DNA of 64,000 bases from Epiperipatus broadwayi (Eukaryota; Onychophora; Udeonychophora; Euonychophora; Peripatidae), in assembly GCA_028023455.1 (NCBI GenBank), contig JAQFVV010013339.1:1-64000 (forward strand), in the 5' to 3' direction. A program made the translations under genes and the position numbers. The stretch's first letter is position 1. Each line of letters begins with the position of its first letter. Shown piece after piece: positions 46,932-58,395 of the stretch. The notes under the pieces were generated by a model that was given only the letters and a program-made list of their open reading frames with translations, ran no database searches and had not been told where the DNA came from.

Positions 46932-48940
46932 CAATTTTATTTAGGCATAGTAATTTGGTGATAATTATTAGAAATCAAAATATATTTTATTACATATTTA
47001 TTTTCTACAGAAATTATTATTTTTAAATATAAAAGATTATATTTCACTGAGTAACATTAACATGAAAATTACGGTCACACAAAATACCATCTTTCTACAA
47101 AATCTCGTCATTCAGAATCTTAGAAAATATAGCAATATCATCAAATTTATTAAAAAAAATAGTTGACCAATTTACTAGATATTAATAATTATTCATTTAG
47201 ATTTTTAAAACAAACATCAAACAAAGAAGATTTTGTTCATTTGGCAAATTCACTGTGTTCTGCCAGGCAGTTAATGACGAAACGATGATTTGTTTTGATT
47301 ACAATCTAATTTTTAAAATAATTACGAAAATTAAATGTCATTTTTTAAAATATATTTAATTTCTAAACAAATCTAATAAATAATAATGGTTTAATACTAA
47401 AATGTAAGTTGAAAGTTTATAGTATTTTAGTAATAAAGTTGCAAGTTTATAACAAGTGAAAACAAAGAAACTGTAAACTTTAGTAATAAATGTGCCAGAT
47501 GGTAGTTCATGTAATATCTTATTGGCTTATTACACAGGGCGTTTTTTCTATCTAATTAAACTGATTTATTGAACAAAACGGTAGGTGTAACGTCAAAAAA
47601 TATGTATTAAATAAAAAGACAAATAATAAAAAAAAAATTGCACACAAATAAAATAAATTAAAGTGTAATAGAAAAATTGTAGAATAAAAAACCCAATATA
47701 TTAAAACATTATTTGGGTTTTCATTACAGCTATTAGATTGATCATTTCTTAATTACTTGTTCTGCATATAATTTTTTTTTATAAAAATTATTGTTAGATC
47801 ACTTATTTGATCTTGCCATACAATTGGCAGTAATATTTTCTCTAAATTTTTACTTGAGAAAATACATGTTTCATCACATGATATGAAAAAATAAATTTGC
47901 TACTGTTAATAGAAGGAATTCTTTGAGTCACAATAATATTTGAAAATTGCATTTACAATCACTTCTTATGTATATTTTGATTTACTTTTACTGGGATCAG
48001 AGAAGAAGAAATAAATGCTTAGGCCTGATTCTTTTACCAACAAATAGGTCAATTTCCAGTATCACTGGGCACCTTTTTTACTTCTTATCTTTAAAACACA
48101 AAAATGATAATAAGTGTTGATGTTAACGATCAGTAGCCAATTAATTTTATTTGGGAATTATTATTTTTATTTTTTAAAAAAATGTTTGGACTGTAGGCTT
48201 GTTTATGAATTCATTTAATTTATTTTATTATATAACTTTATAAATTTTTTCACAAACTTGAATTTCTAAATTAATTTGTAAAAAACTATCAAATACTTTT
48301 TGGGAAAAGCTTGTATGTTTAATTATCAGCTCAATATCTGTAAATAATAATTAAAAATCCAGTGGTTAAATTCTTTATTTCTTATTTTTATTAAAAATAA
48401 TACATTTACCAACATAAAAAAATTACAAATAAAATATACAAAGTTGTAAATATTAATTCTTATTAAGTGCGATGTCAGCATGTAATACTAATATAAGGCT
48501 AAAACCTTAATACAGGCGCATGTACTAAGGTTTTAGCCTTAAATAAAATATATGCAAATACATATGTAATGTGCATTCACTTATATACAAAGTAATATAT
48601 ACATGCATCTAGTTTTATTAACCTTTTGGAATTTTGTGTTTATCATTTTAATAAATAAATAAAACAAATATTGAATACGATAACTTAGAGTTGGCCATAT
48701 TGTTTATACCATATGTTGGAAACCCCTGAGAAGATATAATTTAAAATAACAGTTGGCAATCTTTCTGACAGGCATACTATGTAAGTACCACATACATTTA
48801 TTTAAATGTTGATCACATTTTAAATTAATATTCTATATAAGCATATGATCAGAAAATGTAAGAACTGTGGTAATAACATTTGAATAAATCATGACATGAA
48901 ATTAAGTGTTCTTCATCAATATGTTCATATAATCTTATTT
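46932..48940. other. Non-coding stretch with one strong hairpin
   Basis: AT-rich with no gene. The only notable structure is the hairpin at 48495-48540, listed separately. Confidence 0.5.
48495..48540. repeat. Perfect 15-bp inverted repeat with 16-base loop
   Basis: aaggctaaaacctta at 48495-48509 is exactly complementary to taaggttttagcctt at 48526-48540. Could be a small RNA hairpin or the remains of a short inverted-repeat transposon. Confidence 0.75.
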
Positions 48941-48943
48941 AAA

Positions 48944-49515
48944 ACAGGCAAAACTTGCTATATATATTGCCACACCCAGCAAGCTAGAGTAATCAATTGA
49001 TGCCAGAAGGCTTGTGCATAAAATCCCTATCTAGGGCCTACTCATCCAATATCACCAGGCTATTTTCTGGCTTATGGTTTAATATGATAATGGTGGATAT
49101 GGTTATTAAAGACCAAAGGCACCAAAATGTATGGGTATTGAATTGGGTTCAAAACCATATGAGTATATAAGCTAATGGGCTTGGATTGAAAACATTAAGA
49201 CATTTTCAGTTTGATTCATAGTTTTGTAATTAAATGGAGATAAAAGGTGATTGCTGGAGGAATGCATTAGATCCTAAGATCTAGGTGCAGTGCTCTCAGA
49301 TCCAAGGCTCCTCACTGACAAAGGCCATAAGCTAGAAACTAGTTTGGGGATATTGGATGAGTAGGCACTAGATGGGGATTTTATGCATAAACCTTCTGGC
49401 ATCCATTGATTACTCTAGCTTACTGTGTGTGGCAATATATATAGTGAGTTTTGCCTGTTTTAGCAACAGTTATGCACAAGCATAAGAGGTGGTGGTCATG
49501 TGATGTTTATTGGCT
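48944..49515. mobile_element. FB-2a: second foldback family, with hammerhead-like motifs
   Basis: Arms 48944-49090 and about 49300-49460 are reverse complements ('aaacaggcaaaac...' outer end, 'gatgccagaaggcttgtgc', 'aaatccctatctag', 'ctggcttatgg'). The right arm continues into an end module shared with fragments at 36.9 and 63.5 kb. The middle holds a non-inverted stretch (49090-49290). No coding sequence. The left arm has only half a hammerhead (49051-49077, minus). Confidence 0.8.
49309..49350 (+). ncRNA. Type I hammerhead-like motif (FB-2a right arm)
   Basis: TCCTCA (stem I, complement of TGGGGA at the far end with one G-U pair), ctgacaa in the core position, AGGC and GCTA as stem II, GAAA, then the palindrome ACTAGT as stem III and T as cleavage base. 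The core deviates at the conserved G, so this copy is probably inactive, but all four parts are in the right order. Confidence 0.55.
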
Positions 49516-51060
49516 TAAAATTAATCTTATTTAGTAATGCTTTGTATAAATAATTATTGTAATTTTTTATTTTTGTTATTATTTTCCAAAATTTAGTAAT
49601 AGTTTTACTGTTATCTGTCTCATTTCATATTCTTCAACAAAAATTCCCAATAATTACCATACATACATCAAAAATATTCCTATATATTTTTTAAGCTTCA
49701 AAAGTGGCAAAGTATTTTGTAAATATATTGAAATATTTGAGTTTCTTTGTTTGAAAAGGAGGCATAAAAGTCAATTGGAAAAAATTTTGAGCATCGAATT
49801 TACTGCAGTATTTTTGACATAGATATCTTAACCCATTTTATGGTTTTAATACTTTCCTATCATTGTAACAACATTCATCATAAACTATAATACTCGTAAT
49901 GTCTCTCATTTTAAATAAGAATGACAAATAGAGTCAAATAATCTTATATGATCATGTGACACTCATCTACAGGCATGTGGCACAACGTCTTTTCCAGTTA
50001 CAAATCTATAAAAATGATATATATTTTGTTACATCATAATAATGCATCCTAAACTGTTTTACTATAATAAAATTTCCTGCAAAATACCAAATTTTTGTGG
50101 TTTTATTCTTTGTATAATCAGGAAACATTGAGTAAATATTAACTTATAAGTGGTTCCTTGTTTCTTTCTTTCACAACTCAATAACTAGTTAATTTAGTCA
50201 GTACTTATTTATAGTTTTTATTTTTTTATATGCCTTAACTGTTCTAGTTTGCAAATGAGCTTCTGCTGATGATTGATATATGATTGTCATAAAAATGTCA
50301 TCCCAAAGAAGCATTCAGTATTCTTGAAGTCATGTGACATGTCATAGTTTGAATTGTTTTCAGCACTGAAACACTAATTCATAAAATGTATTTTCACTTA
50401 GTCTTGATTTTTATAGTAACAAGTATATATTAAATAAAAGTAAAGAATTAAACAATTTTCCATGTCTCAAAGCAACAGAAGATAATGATAGTCCATGAAT
50501 TCAACATATGTTAATATTTATTAAATTTTTGTAATGTTAAATTCAATTACAAATGTAAACTTATTTTTCATAACTATAGTTTTATGTCAATGTCTAATTT
50601 CAATGATACCCTCTTTTCAACACTACAATGAAATACTACATAGATATTTAAAGCACAGTTAGAGTTTAATTAATTATAGCTGCTGTAAGTGAAACTTCTT
50701 CTAGAAGGAAACTTAATTGAACAGATAAATGAATATAAGTTTTTTGGTAAGGTAGATATGCAATAAAAGGGCAACATATGGAATTGTAATTTTTATAGTT
50801 TAATTTAATACCTTCCATTGTTGAATTCTTTATAGTATTAATGAAAGACTAATAATGTTTAAACAAGTCTGGCACAATGGTTCTATTGCTCATTGTTATA
50901 TTTCATCTGGATTACAGACCCAACCTACAGAAAATAATACTAAGACAAGTATTACAATTAATATACAGTATATTTACAAGAGAATATTTATAATGTTGAA
51001 TATTGTAGCTTAATATATACTCAGTGTTCTGCCTACCGCTTCCAGATACACCTGATAGCT
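49516..51060. other. Non-coding stretch
   Basis: AT-rich, no gene recognised. Confidence 0.5.
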
Positions 51061-51064
51061 TGCC

Positions 51065-51346
51065 TCATGGGTAGGGTATATGGCTCTTCCAGCTGTACAA
51101 GACAGCTTGCCTCAAGCCAACAGTAGTCTTAGCAGCATCCAGTCTCTGTGGAACTTGCCTAGCTGCATAGATTAAATAGTGTAGTGCTATTAATGGGAAT
51201 ACTTGCTGCTGTTCATATAAGCAGAGCTTCCCTGGGAGAACGCAAAGTCTTTTCAGGTTAGACAGACATTCTTCCCTGATTCTCACAAAAGGCTGACTAT
51301 TTACAGCCAGATCCCTGACCTTATTGAAAACCTTCAGATTCAGCAA
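51065..51346 (-). CDS. Unrecognised 93-codon frame, protein-like composition
   Basis: I do not recognise this protein. The minus-strand frame is unusually GC-rich and protein-like for this window, with balanced composition, a cysteine-containing RIREECLSNLKRLCVLPGKL segment and LIALHYLIYAARQVPQRL. It begins on TTG with a stop shortly upstream, so if real it is an exon or a fragment of a transposon protein. It lies just ahead of a decayed LINE on the other strand. A relic of a transposon gag or transposase is the likeliest explanation. Confidence 0.35.
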   Translation of the reverse strand: MLNLKVFNKVRDLAVNSQPFVRIREECLSNLKRLCVLPGKLCLYEQQQVFPLIALHYLIYAARQVPQRLDAAKTTVGLRQAVLYSWKSHIPYP

Positions 51347-51379
51347 GCATCGTTGCTTTCATTGGCTATGTTTTATCTA

Positions 51380-52205
51380 TACATCAGCCTATTGGCCTGT
51401 GACAAACAATGCTTAATCCAATACGATAAAGAGGCATCTGGAATAGTCCATTTCTGAGAGAAGAAAGGACTATAACGGTCATATTATTAATGTCTCTGCT
51501 GAGATTAAGAAGGGAAGCTTTTTCTTGTTGGATAACATTATTGCAAAAATACTATTCAAAGATCAAATTTTTTTGGGAAACATTAATGCATCTGTTGTTA
51601 GAAATAGCAGATTATTGGACCAAAAGTTATTGGCAATAATGGTATTAGTGCTGTAAATTCAAATGATCTGTTATTAAATTATTGTTTACACATGGATTGC
51701 CTATCACAAACACTTTGTTTAGACAGAGAAGCACTATCAAAAAAGAAATGAAACTGTACTCAAAACAATGACTTTAATACATTACATTATGATCCAAGAG
51801 TCAAAATACAAGTTCACCTTACATGAGCACTTATAAATGCAGTTTGTTGGCATGATTATACATTCGTTTGCCCACTATTAAAATGATAGTTGCATTAAAG
51901 TAAATAGTAATCCAGTCATAATAACAAAGAAATGGTTGTTTAGAAAAACAACTACTAAAATTTCTAATTTGTATCTCCAGAATTGTAGTATTTTTGAAAC
52001 AAAGAATTCTTTAATTAAAAGAAAATGCGTATAATTTTTCTTGGCCAAGTAGGTTAAATGTGGAATATCTTAAAGATCTCAACAACTTCCAAGAATGGGA
52101 AAAATGATTGGTGGAACAATTGCTAAGAAAATATATTTTTGCTGATCACTGCCATTTTAGATCTTTATTTGATGCAATGAAATCAACATTTTAACTGATC
52201 ATCAT
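51380..52205 (+). pseudogene. Decayed LINE, endonuclease part
   Basis: Across three frames the plus strand keeps the order of a CFDP2-like LINE endonuclease. Near 51555-51600 it reads FLGNINASVVRN (from LGDFNARVG); near 51690-51720, LPITNTLF; near 51780, a TWMHPRSKHW-like stretch. Near 52050-52190 it gives RLNVEYLKDL and DHCHFRSLFDAMKSTF (from the linker before the reverse transcriptase). Stops and shifts are frequent. This is a different LINE family from the one at 17.7-20.7 kb. Confidence 0.65.
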
Positions 52206-52897
52206 CATTGAAGATATTTATATGTTGCATTCAAAGCAATGCATGGACCTGAAAAATTGTATCCTATTAAATCCAGTAATGAAATTCTCATATGATGAGA
52301 ATATTTTGAACATATGGAAGTATATTTTGATCATCTGTTCAATAGTGTTACAAATAATTAGATGACTTTTAAAAGTATACTGTATATGCCAGCATATAGA
52401 ATGCAGCAGTATATAAGATGTACTACCCATTTTAAAGACAAATAATAATTTTTTATATTTTTTTCGTGAATTGCCAAGATTTACTGTATTAATTTGTCTA
52501 CAAAAATGCAACTACAGAACAATATACATATGTTAATTTTTATTCTTAAAACCCAGAAATTCATCTTCAGTTAAACATTTTAAAGAGACTTTTCTTAATT
52601 CTATGTTTTTTTCCTTTCTGGATAGATTATATTTTTGAAATTTTATTAAAATGTTATTTGAAATGTTTTGTTCTGATATTATGATTATGAGCATATATTT
52701 ATATTACCATGCTTGAGTGTGTAGCTATATATAGTTTAAATGCATGTTTATAAATGTGTATTTAACTGAAACACACAGGCTTATTATATATGTATGTCTA
52801 TATATGAGCACAAATTTTCCCATGCCCCACCATTCTCCACACTATCTCATAACACTGATACACTTGAACACATGTATGTTGAAAAGATAAATAATCA

Positions 52898-52939
52898 CCA
52901 ATATACATATTTCATGCTAAAACAACAATCATCAGTTGG
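52898..52939 (-). ncRNA. Type I hammerhead ribozyme motif (FB-1d left arm)
   Basis: Minus strand: CCAA, CTGATGA, a weakened stem II (TGTT against AGCA, one G-U pair possible), GAAA, then tatgtata with one base off the palindrome, and TTGG. Core exact. Confidence 0.65.
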
Positions 52940-53338
52940 TCCAGATTACCATCTCTACATATATATGCTACAAGAGCTCAGATATATATTAAGATAGCCA
53001 ATCCTCATACTTTAATGGACAGGCTTCAATCTACTCCACACTCCAACCATCTATCAAATTGAAAATCTGAAAATGGAATGCTCGAAGGCCACCTTGAGGC
53101 CAAGATTCTTGCCCCATCCATGTTGACCTAAAGTCAATATGACCCCTCATGTACAGGACATAATCCATTCAATACATATACAAGGGATGGGCAGACATCT
53201 CTACTATGTAATAACTGAAACACACAGGTGGTTGGAGTGTGGAGTAGATTGAAGCCAGTCCATTAAAGTAAGAGGATTGGCTATCTTAATATATATCTGA
53301 GCACTTATAGCATATATGTGTAGAGATGGTAATCTGGA

Positions 53339-53380
53339 CCAACTGATGATTGTTGTTTTAGCATGAAATACGTATATTGG
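53339..53380 (+). ncRNA. Type I hammerhead ribozyme motif (FB-1d right arm)
   Basis: Plus strand: CCAA, CTGATGA, TGTT and AGCA as stem II, GAAA, palindromic ATACGTAT as stem III, A, TTGG. Core and stems I and III exact; stem II has the same change as the left arm, so the two arms share a recent common ancestor. Confidence 0.7.
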
Positions 53381-53774
53381 TGATTATTTATCTTTTCAAC
53401 ATATATGTGTTCAAGTGTATCAGTGTTATGAAATAGTGTGGAGAGTGATGGGGTGTGTGAAAGTATGTGCTCATATACCCTATATATTAAACATGTGTAT
53501 TTGTAAATTTTTTTGTTTCACAAAGACAAATGCATGCATGCTTATATATATGTATGTATACTTGTAAATATTTTTTTCTTTCACAAAAGGGAAAAATGCA
53601 GTTTAAGTACAAGAAATTTAAACACTAAAATTTCAACTAATAATTGTAATTACTACCACATAAGATGGATACTATATTCTAAACATATTTTAAGAAGGAA
53701 ATGTGCCCTATACTCCCACAAATACAGTATACATTTTATCTACTCTTTAGATTTCAACAAATATATACAGCCAA

Positions 53775-53935
53775 AACTCTCCATACAGCATTGCTACTCA
53801 GTGCAAACCAGAGTAATCAATGGATGCCAGAAGGCTTGCACTTAGTAGCAATACTGTATGGAGAGTTTTGCCTGTTTTAATAAAAGTTATAAACAAACTT
53901 AAAAAATGGTGATCATGTGATGTTTATTGGAAAAT
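53775..53935. mobile_element. FB-2c: short FB-2 foldback derivative
   Basis: 'gccaaaactctccatacag...' at 53769 is mirrored by 'ctgtatggagagttttgcc' ending at 53873, with 'gatgccagaaggctt' between. The FB-2 end module ('atggtgatcatgtgatgtttattgg') follows to 53931. The middle of the element, including the hammerhead, is deleted. Confidence 0.75.
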
Positions 53936-54094
53936 ATATACAGCTAAGTGAAATCAATATATTTGTTTGTAATCTTAAAAAGAATGAAATACCTGAAATT
54001 TGAAAATATGATAGTGATATATTAGCTTTAAAATACTATTTTTTGGTAATACATGAACCCATGATGTTGTACCACCTGGTCTTAAGATAGTTTT

Positions 54095-54450
54095 TGTTCT
54101 TCCCATTTTTAACAACAAAGGAATTAGACAAGGCTATAGTAATTATCATCTGATATTTTTTTTGAATAGTTGCTTGACCAGAAACTCAATGTGGTTTTTA
54201 AGGGATCAAAAAGCATTGTAGACATGGTTTATGTTACCAGATAGATGTGTCAGGAATATTGCTTATCATTTAACCACTGGAGCAAGGAACTTTTAAAATT
54301 TTTTTTGAATAGGTTGCTTGACCAGAAACTCAATGTGGCTTTTAAGAAATCAAAAAGCATTGTAGACATGGTTTATGTTACCAGATAGATGTGTCAGGAA
54401 TATTGCTTTTATCAAGCTATTTGATGGAGTTGATTCAACTGGAAATAGCA
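54095..54450 (+). pseudogene. Decayed LINE, reverse transcriptase part with internal duplication
   Basis: Reads NNKGIRQGYSNYHLI (from the NYRGISLL box), then a LPESQCGFRKDRSTVDMVF-like stretch (DQKLNVVF, KSIVDMVYVTR, MCQEYC). The stretch of about 105 bp 'gttgcttgaccagaaactcaatg...tgtcaggaatattgctt' is present twice (54172-54269 and 54308-54400). Probably the continuation of the LINE whose endonuclease lies at 51.4-52.2 kb, split by FB-1d and FB-2c. Confidence 0.65.
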
Positions 54451-54828
54451 ATCTTATGTTTACATTTATTTTATTATAGTTTGTTATAGCACTTTCTGAT
54501 AGCCTGTCATGAATCATTTTACTTTTAAAATTTGATTTATCCTCACAGTGGCATTTATTTTATTACTTATTGCATTCACTTAAAACCTACTGATGGATAA
54601 TATTTTGCTTTCTTTTGGTCAATACATACTTTGTGCTTTTAGTCAAGTTCACCCTTGCATGGTATCCACTTTGACAGCGATTTACATGCCTCAAAACCAC
54701 TTATTGAGAAGAAAAAACCACTCAGAAAAGTCAGTAAGTACCTTCTCTTTATTATTAAAAAAACCCATTTAAATCAATAGGAAATTGTTTACTAATATTA
54801 AGCTAAACATTCGCTATCAAAAATAAAC

Positions 54829-57227
54829 ATGGCACCTAAAAAAACTTCCACCTCAGCAAATACAAATATAGACTCTGAAGGAGAAGAGGAACAACTTCTA
54901 AAAAGTGAAAATTACTTTAGAATCCCTAAAGTACCAAACCAAAAAAAAAAATTCCCCACCTTTGACCCAAAAAGAAAAAAAATCCTTTAAAAAAAAATTA
55001 CCGATAAAATGGAAAAAAATATGAACTAGACATGGGCTTTGAGGGGTCCAAAAAATATTTATCCAATAAATCCAAGACTTTCGAAGATAATGGTTTTATA
55101 GAGAATTTAACTTGCTTTAATCCAAAAAAAATAGATATCCAGAGCCAAAAAAGTTATATTTCAAAAACTTAACTGGAAACATTTTCCCAATATTTATTAC
55201 GTAAAAGTCAATTGTCACTTTGATCCCGCAAAGTTGGAGACACATAATTATAATAATTCCATTGAGAATTTAACTAGCTACAATTCTATCCAAAAACTAA
55301 ACTTCCAACTGCAATAACAAAAAAGTTACATTGCAAAAACCAAACCGGAAGCCACGCTCGATCGCACTCTTAACCCAAAAAAAGATCTAAATTTTAACGC
55401 TAGCGATAAATTCACGTATACCAACTTCGGAGAGACACAGTTAAATGATCCCGCACAATCAGGAAACACTAATTTATACCTATCCTATAGAGAATTTAAC
55501 CAGCAACAATACTAGATAAAAATCAGAATCCCAAAATCGAAAACAAAAAAGTTACAATTCAAAAACCAAAATGGAAAACACACTCGATCACACTCGTAAT
55601 GCATATAAAGACAAAATCTTAACACTAACGATAAATTTACATATAGCAATTTAGGAGAGACACAGTTAAATGATCCCATACAGTCAGGAAACACTAATTT
55701 ATACCAATCCTATTGAGAATTTAACCACACACAATCCTAGCCTAAAACCAACTTTCTATCCTCAAAAACAAAACCGGAAACTGCTCTAACATTTAATTAT
55801 AACGAAAAAAAAAAAGACCAAGACCCTAATAATAGCGATGGAAAAACAAACTTCAACTCTAAGGAAATAAAAACAAATGTTCCAACCCAAGGGAAAACAG
55901 CAACTAACATCCAGTTTTCAGAAAAATCAGCAAGCAGCAACACCATAAAAGAATCAAACTGCCAGAAACCAAAACAAACAACACAAAGAGAAAATTCAAA
56001 ATCACAAAGAGAAACAGTATTCAAATTTAACTACGGGGAATATGGCATAACAATGCAAAACAGTACTGAACCATTTCCAAAACTCCAGCATAGTTTCAGC
56101 ATCACAATCCGAGACACCAACAACTCCCCAAAAACAGCACAGCTCAACAATGCCAACCACTCAGAATATCACAAAGCAACAACCTCACAACTTCAATAAC
56201 ACCAACAACTCCCCAAAAACAGCACAGCTCAACAATGCCAACCACTCAGAATATCACAAAGCAACAACTTCACAACTCCAATCCCAACTCTCATAGGACA
56301 ACAGCCTTAAGCTAAGCACCCGGCTGTCATCCCAAGTCAAATCTCCAGTAACCAACATACAAACAACAAGGGGTCCCTACAACAGATTTATTCAAATGAG
56401 AGATGGTTAACAAGAACAAAACAAATACAGAATTCTAGCATCAAGACACCAAACCACACACATCACAGTCAACATCGACTACAATACTTCAGTAGCAGAA
56501 CACTTTAAAAGAACAATACCAAATCTTCTCTTTCACTCCTTCACAGGGTATACCAATGAATGTACAAATATCCTAACAACAACAGACATCACCTGTTCCT
56601 TATTCAAATTCCCAATAGTCTCACTCTATAATCTACTAACTCTCCACAATTTCAGGACACCTGTCTATAAAATACTGTTCCATACAAATAAGATATATTG
56701 CCATTCAATTTAAAGGTCCAGCAACTAAACAACAATTTGGAAACAAATTTAAGCTGTTAGACAACAAATATCCTGGTTACATCAACATGAACAAGCCTCA
56801 GATTCTCCATGGCAGAGTGAGCAACTGCACTCTCAACTTTGAAGACCCACCTACAACAAGCCCTTGCCAACTCTGGAATGGTGGAGAATTTTAAACACCT
56901 CCAAGAGATGAGCAGAAAGTGGTATGTTTAACACAGTGTCATTCCACCTAGTCCTCAAAAAGTGAATCTCACCAATATCACTACCAGCAACAGTAAGCAA
57001 CAACAATGCTCTAATCCTAATCAATTTCTGTGAAATTCATTTCTTCTGCTTCCTGTCAGAATAGAGGACACATAATCAAAGAATGTCCACCTAGAACATG
57101 CAACCTATATGGACAGGAATATTTAAAAAATCACAACTGCATAAAGAAGACCTTTCTGATTCCACACATCCAATTTAAACCAACTGAAACACAGAGGCAG
57201 AAATCAAAGACACAAATCAGTCCATAA
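54829..57227 (+). pseudogene. LINE ORF1 (gag-like) with internal repeats and zinc knuckle
   Basis: An ATG at 54829 opens MAPKKTSTSANTN, an acidic and lysine-rich N-terminus. From about 55250 a unit of some 235 bp repeats imperfectly; its protein phrase FTYTNFGETQLNDP, then QSGNTNLY and EFN occurs twice. An 85-bp duplication follows at 56115-56285 (NNSPKTAQLNNANHSEYHKA twice). Near 57045-57165 there is a zinc-knuckle pair (CQNRGHIIKECPPRTCNLYG, then YLKNHNC) of the kind that binds LINE RNA. Stops and frameshifts interrupt the frame throughout. Confidence 0.75.
56115..56285 (+). repeat. 85-bp direct duplication inside LINE ORF1
   Basis: 'caccaacaactccccaaaaa' begins at 56115 and again at 56200; the copies are almost identical over the full 85 bp. 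Confidence 0.9.
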
Positions 57228-57654
57228 TCCCTCTAATAGAAACAAACTATACCCACATAAACAGCCCCAATGCTGACATACCCCAATCTACCATGACCTA
57301 GCAGAGGATCCCAAGTTCCCTAGATCATGGTCCTCATCAGAAACCATGATTGAATAAAATGAAGGAAGTGTCAAAACATCTACCAGCCCCTCCAAACCAT
57401 GCAGTTGCAAAAGATCAAGGCAAAATAAATCCAACACACAAGAAAAATCTAGATAACTCCAGTGCCTCAGACCCAGCTCAACCCATGTTAAACCATTAAG
57501 AATCACATGATCACTATCTTATACTAGCACAAAATTGTTTATAAACAAAGCAAAACTCTCCATACAGTATTGCCACTCTGTGCCAACCAGAGTAATCAAT
57601 GAATGCCAGAGGGCTTATGCATAAAATCCCTATCTAATGCCTACTCATCCAACA

Positions 57655-57696
57655 TCCCCAGACTAGTTTCTGGCTTGTGGCCATCATCACTGAGGA
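57655..57696 (-). ncRNA. Type I hammerhead-like motif (FB-2b left arm)
   Basis: Minus strand: TCCTCA (stem I), gtgatga (core with its first C changed to G), TGGC pairing with GCCA around CACAA (perfect stem II), GAAA, palindrome ACTAGT (stem III), C as cleavage base after GU, then TGGGGA closing a six-pair stem I. One core base away from a complete hammerhead. Confidence 0.65.
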
Positions 57697-58353
57697 GCTT
57701 TGGATCTGAGAGCACTGCACCTAGATCTTAGGATCTAATGCAACCCTCCAGCACTCACCTTTTATCTCTACTTAACTACAAAACTATGAGAATGAAATTT
57801 AAAAACACAAAAATATTTTCAATCTAAGCTCAATAGCTTATATAGTCATATGGGTCTGAACTCAGTTCAGCACCCAAACATTTTGGTGTCTTTGGTTTTT
57901 TAACAACCATAGCCACCACTATCCTATTAGGCAGGATTGGTGTTAAACCATTAAGCATCACATGATCACTATCTTATACTAGCACATAATTGTTTATAAA
58001 TAAAGCAAAACTCTCCATACAGTATTGTCACTCTGTGCTAACCAGAGTAATCAATAAATGCCAGAAGGCTTGTGCATAAAATCCCTATCTAATGCCTACT
58101 TAATAGTTTAACACCAATCCTGCCTAATAGGATAGTGGTGGCTATGGTTGTTAGAGCCAGACAGCAAAATGTATGGGTGCTGAACTGAGTTCAGACCCAT
58201 ATGACTATATAGGCCATTGAGATTAGATTGAAAAAATTTTTGTGTTTTCCAATTTTGTTCCCATAGTTTTGTAGTTAAGTAGAGATAAAAGGTGGGTGCT
58301 GGAGAGTTGTATTAGATCCTAAGATCTAGGTGCAGGGCTCTCAGATCCAAAGC

Positions 58354-58395
58354 TCCTCACTGACAATGGCCACAAGCTAGAAACTAGTCTGGGGA
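58354..58395 (+). ncRNA. Type I hammerhead-like motif (FB-2b right arm)
   Basis: TCCTCA, ctgacaa, TGGC and GCTA as stem II, GAAA, ACTAGT, C, TGGGGA. The changed conserved G in the core makes activity unlikely; the changes differ from those of the left arm. Confidence 0.6.

Larger units (their letters stand above)
52764..53492. mobile_element. FB-1d: foldback element with 10-bp target duplication, inside a LINE remnant
   Basis: Flanked by atgtgtattt at 52754-52763 and 53493-53502. A complete unit lies in reverse orientation (52765 to about 53225). It starts and ends with the same 15 bases (cctgtgtgtttcagt read on the minus strand). It is followed by a 5'-truncated unit in plus orientation (53229-53492). 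Both carry a hammerhead. The element interrupts the decayed LINE of 51.4-54.5 kb. Confidence 0.88.
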
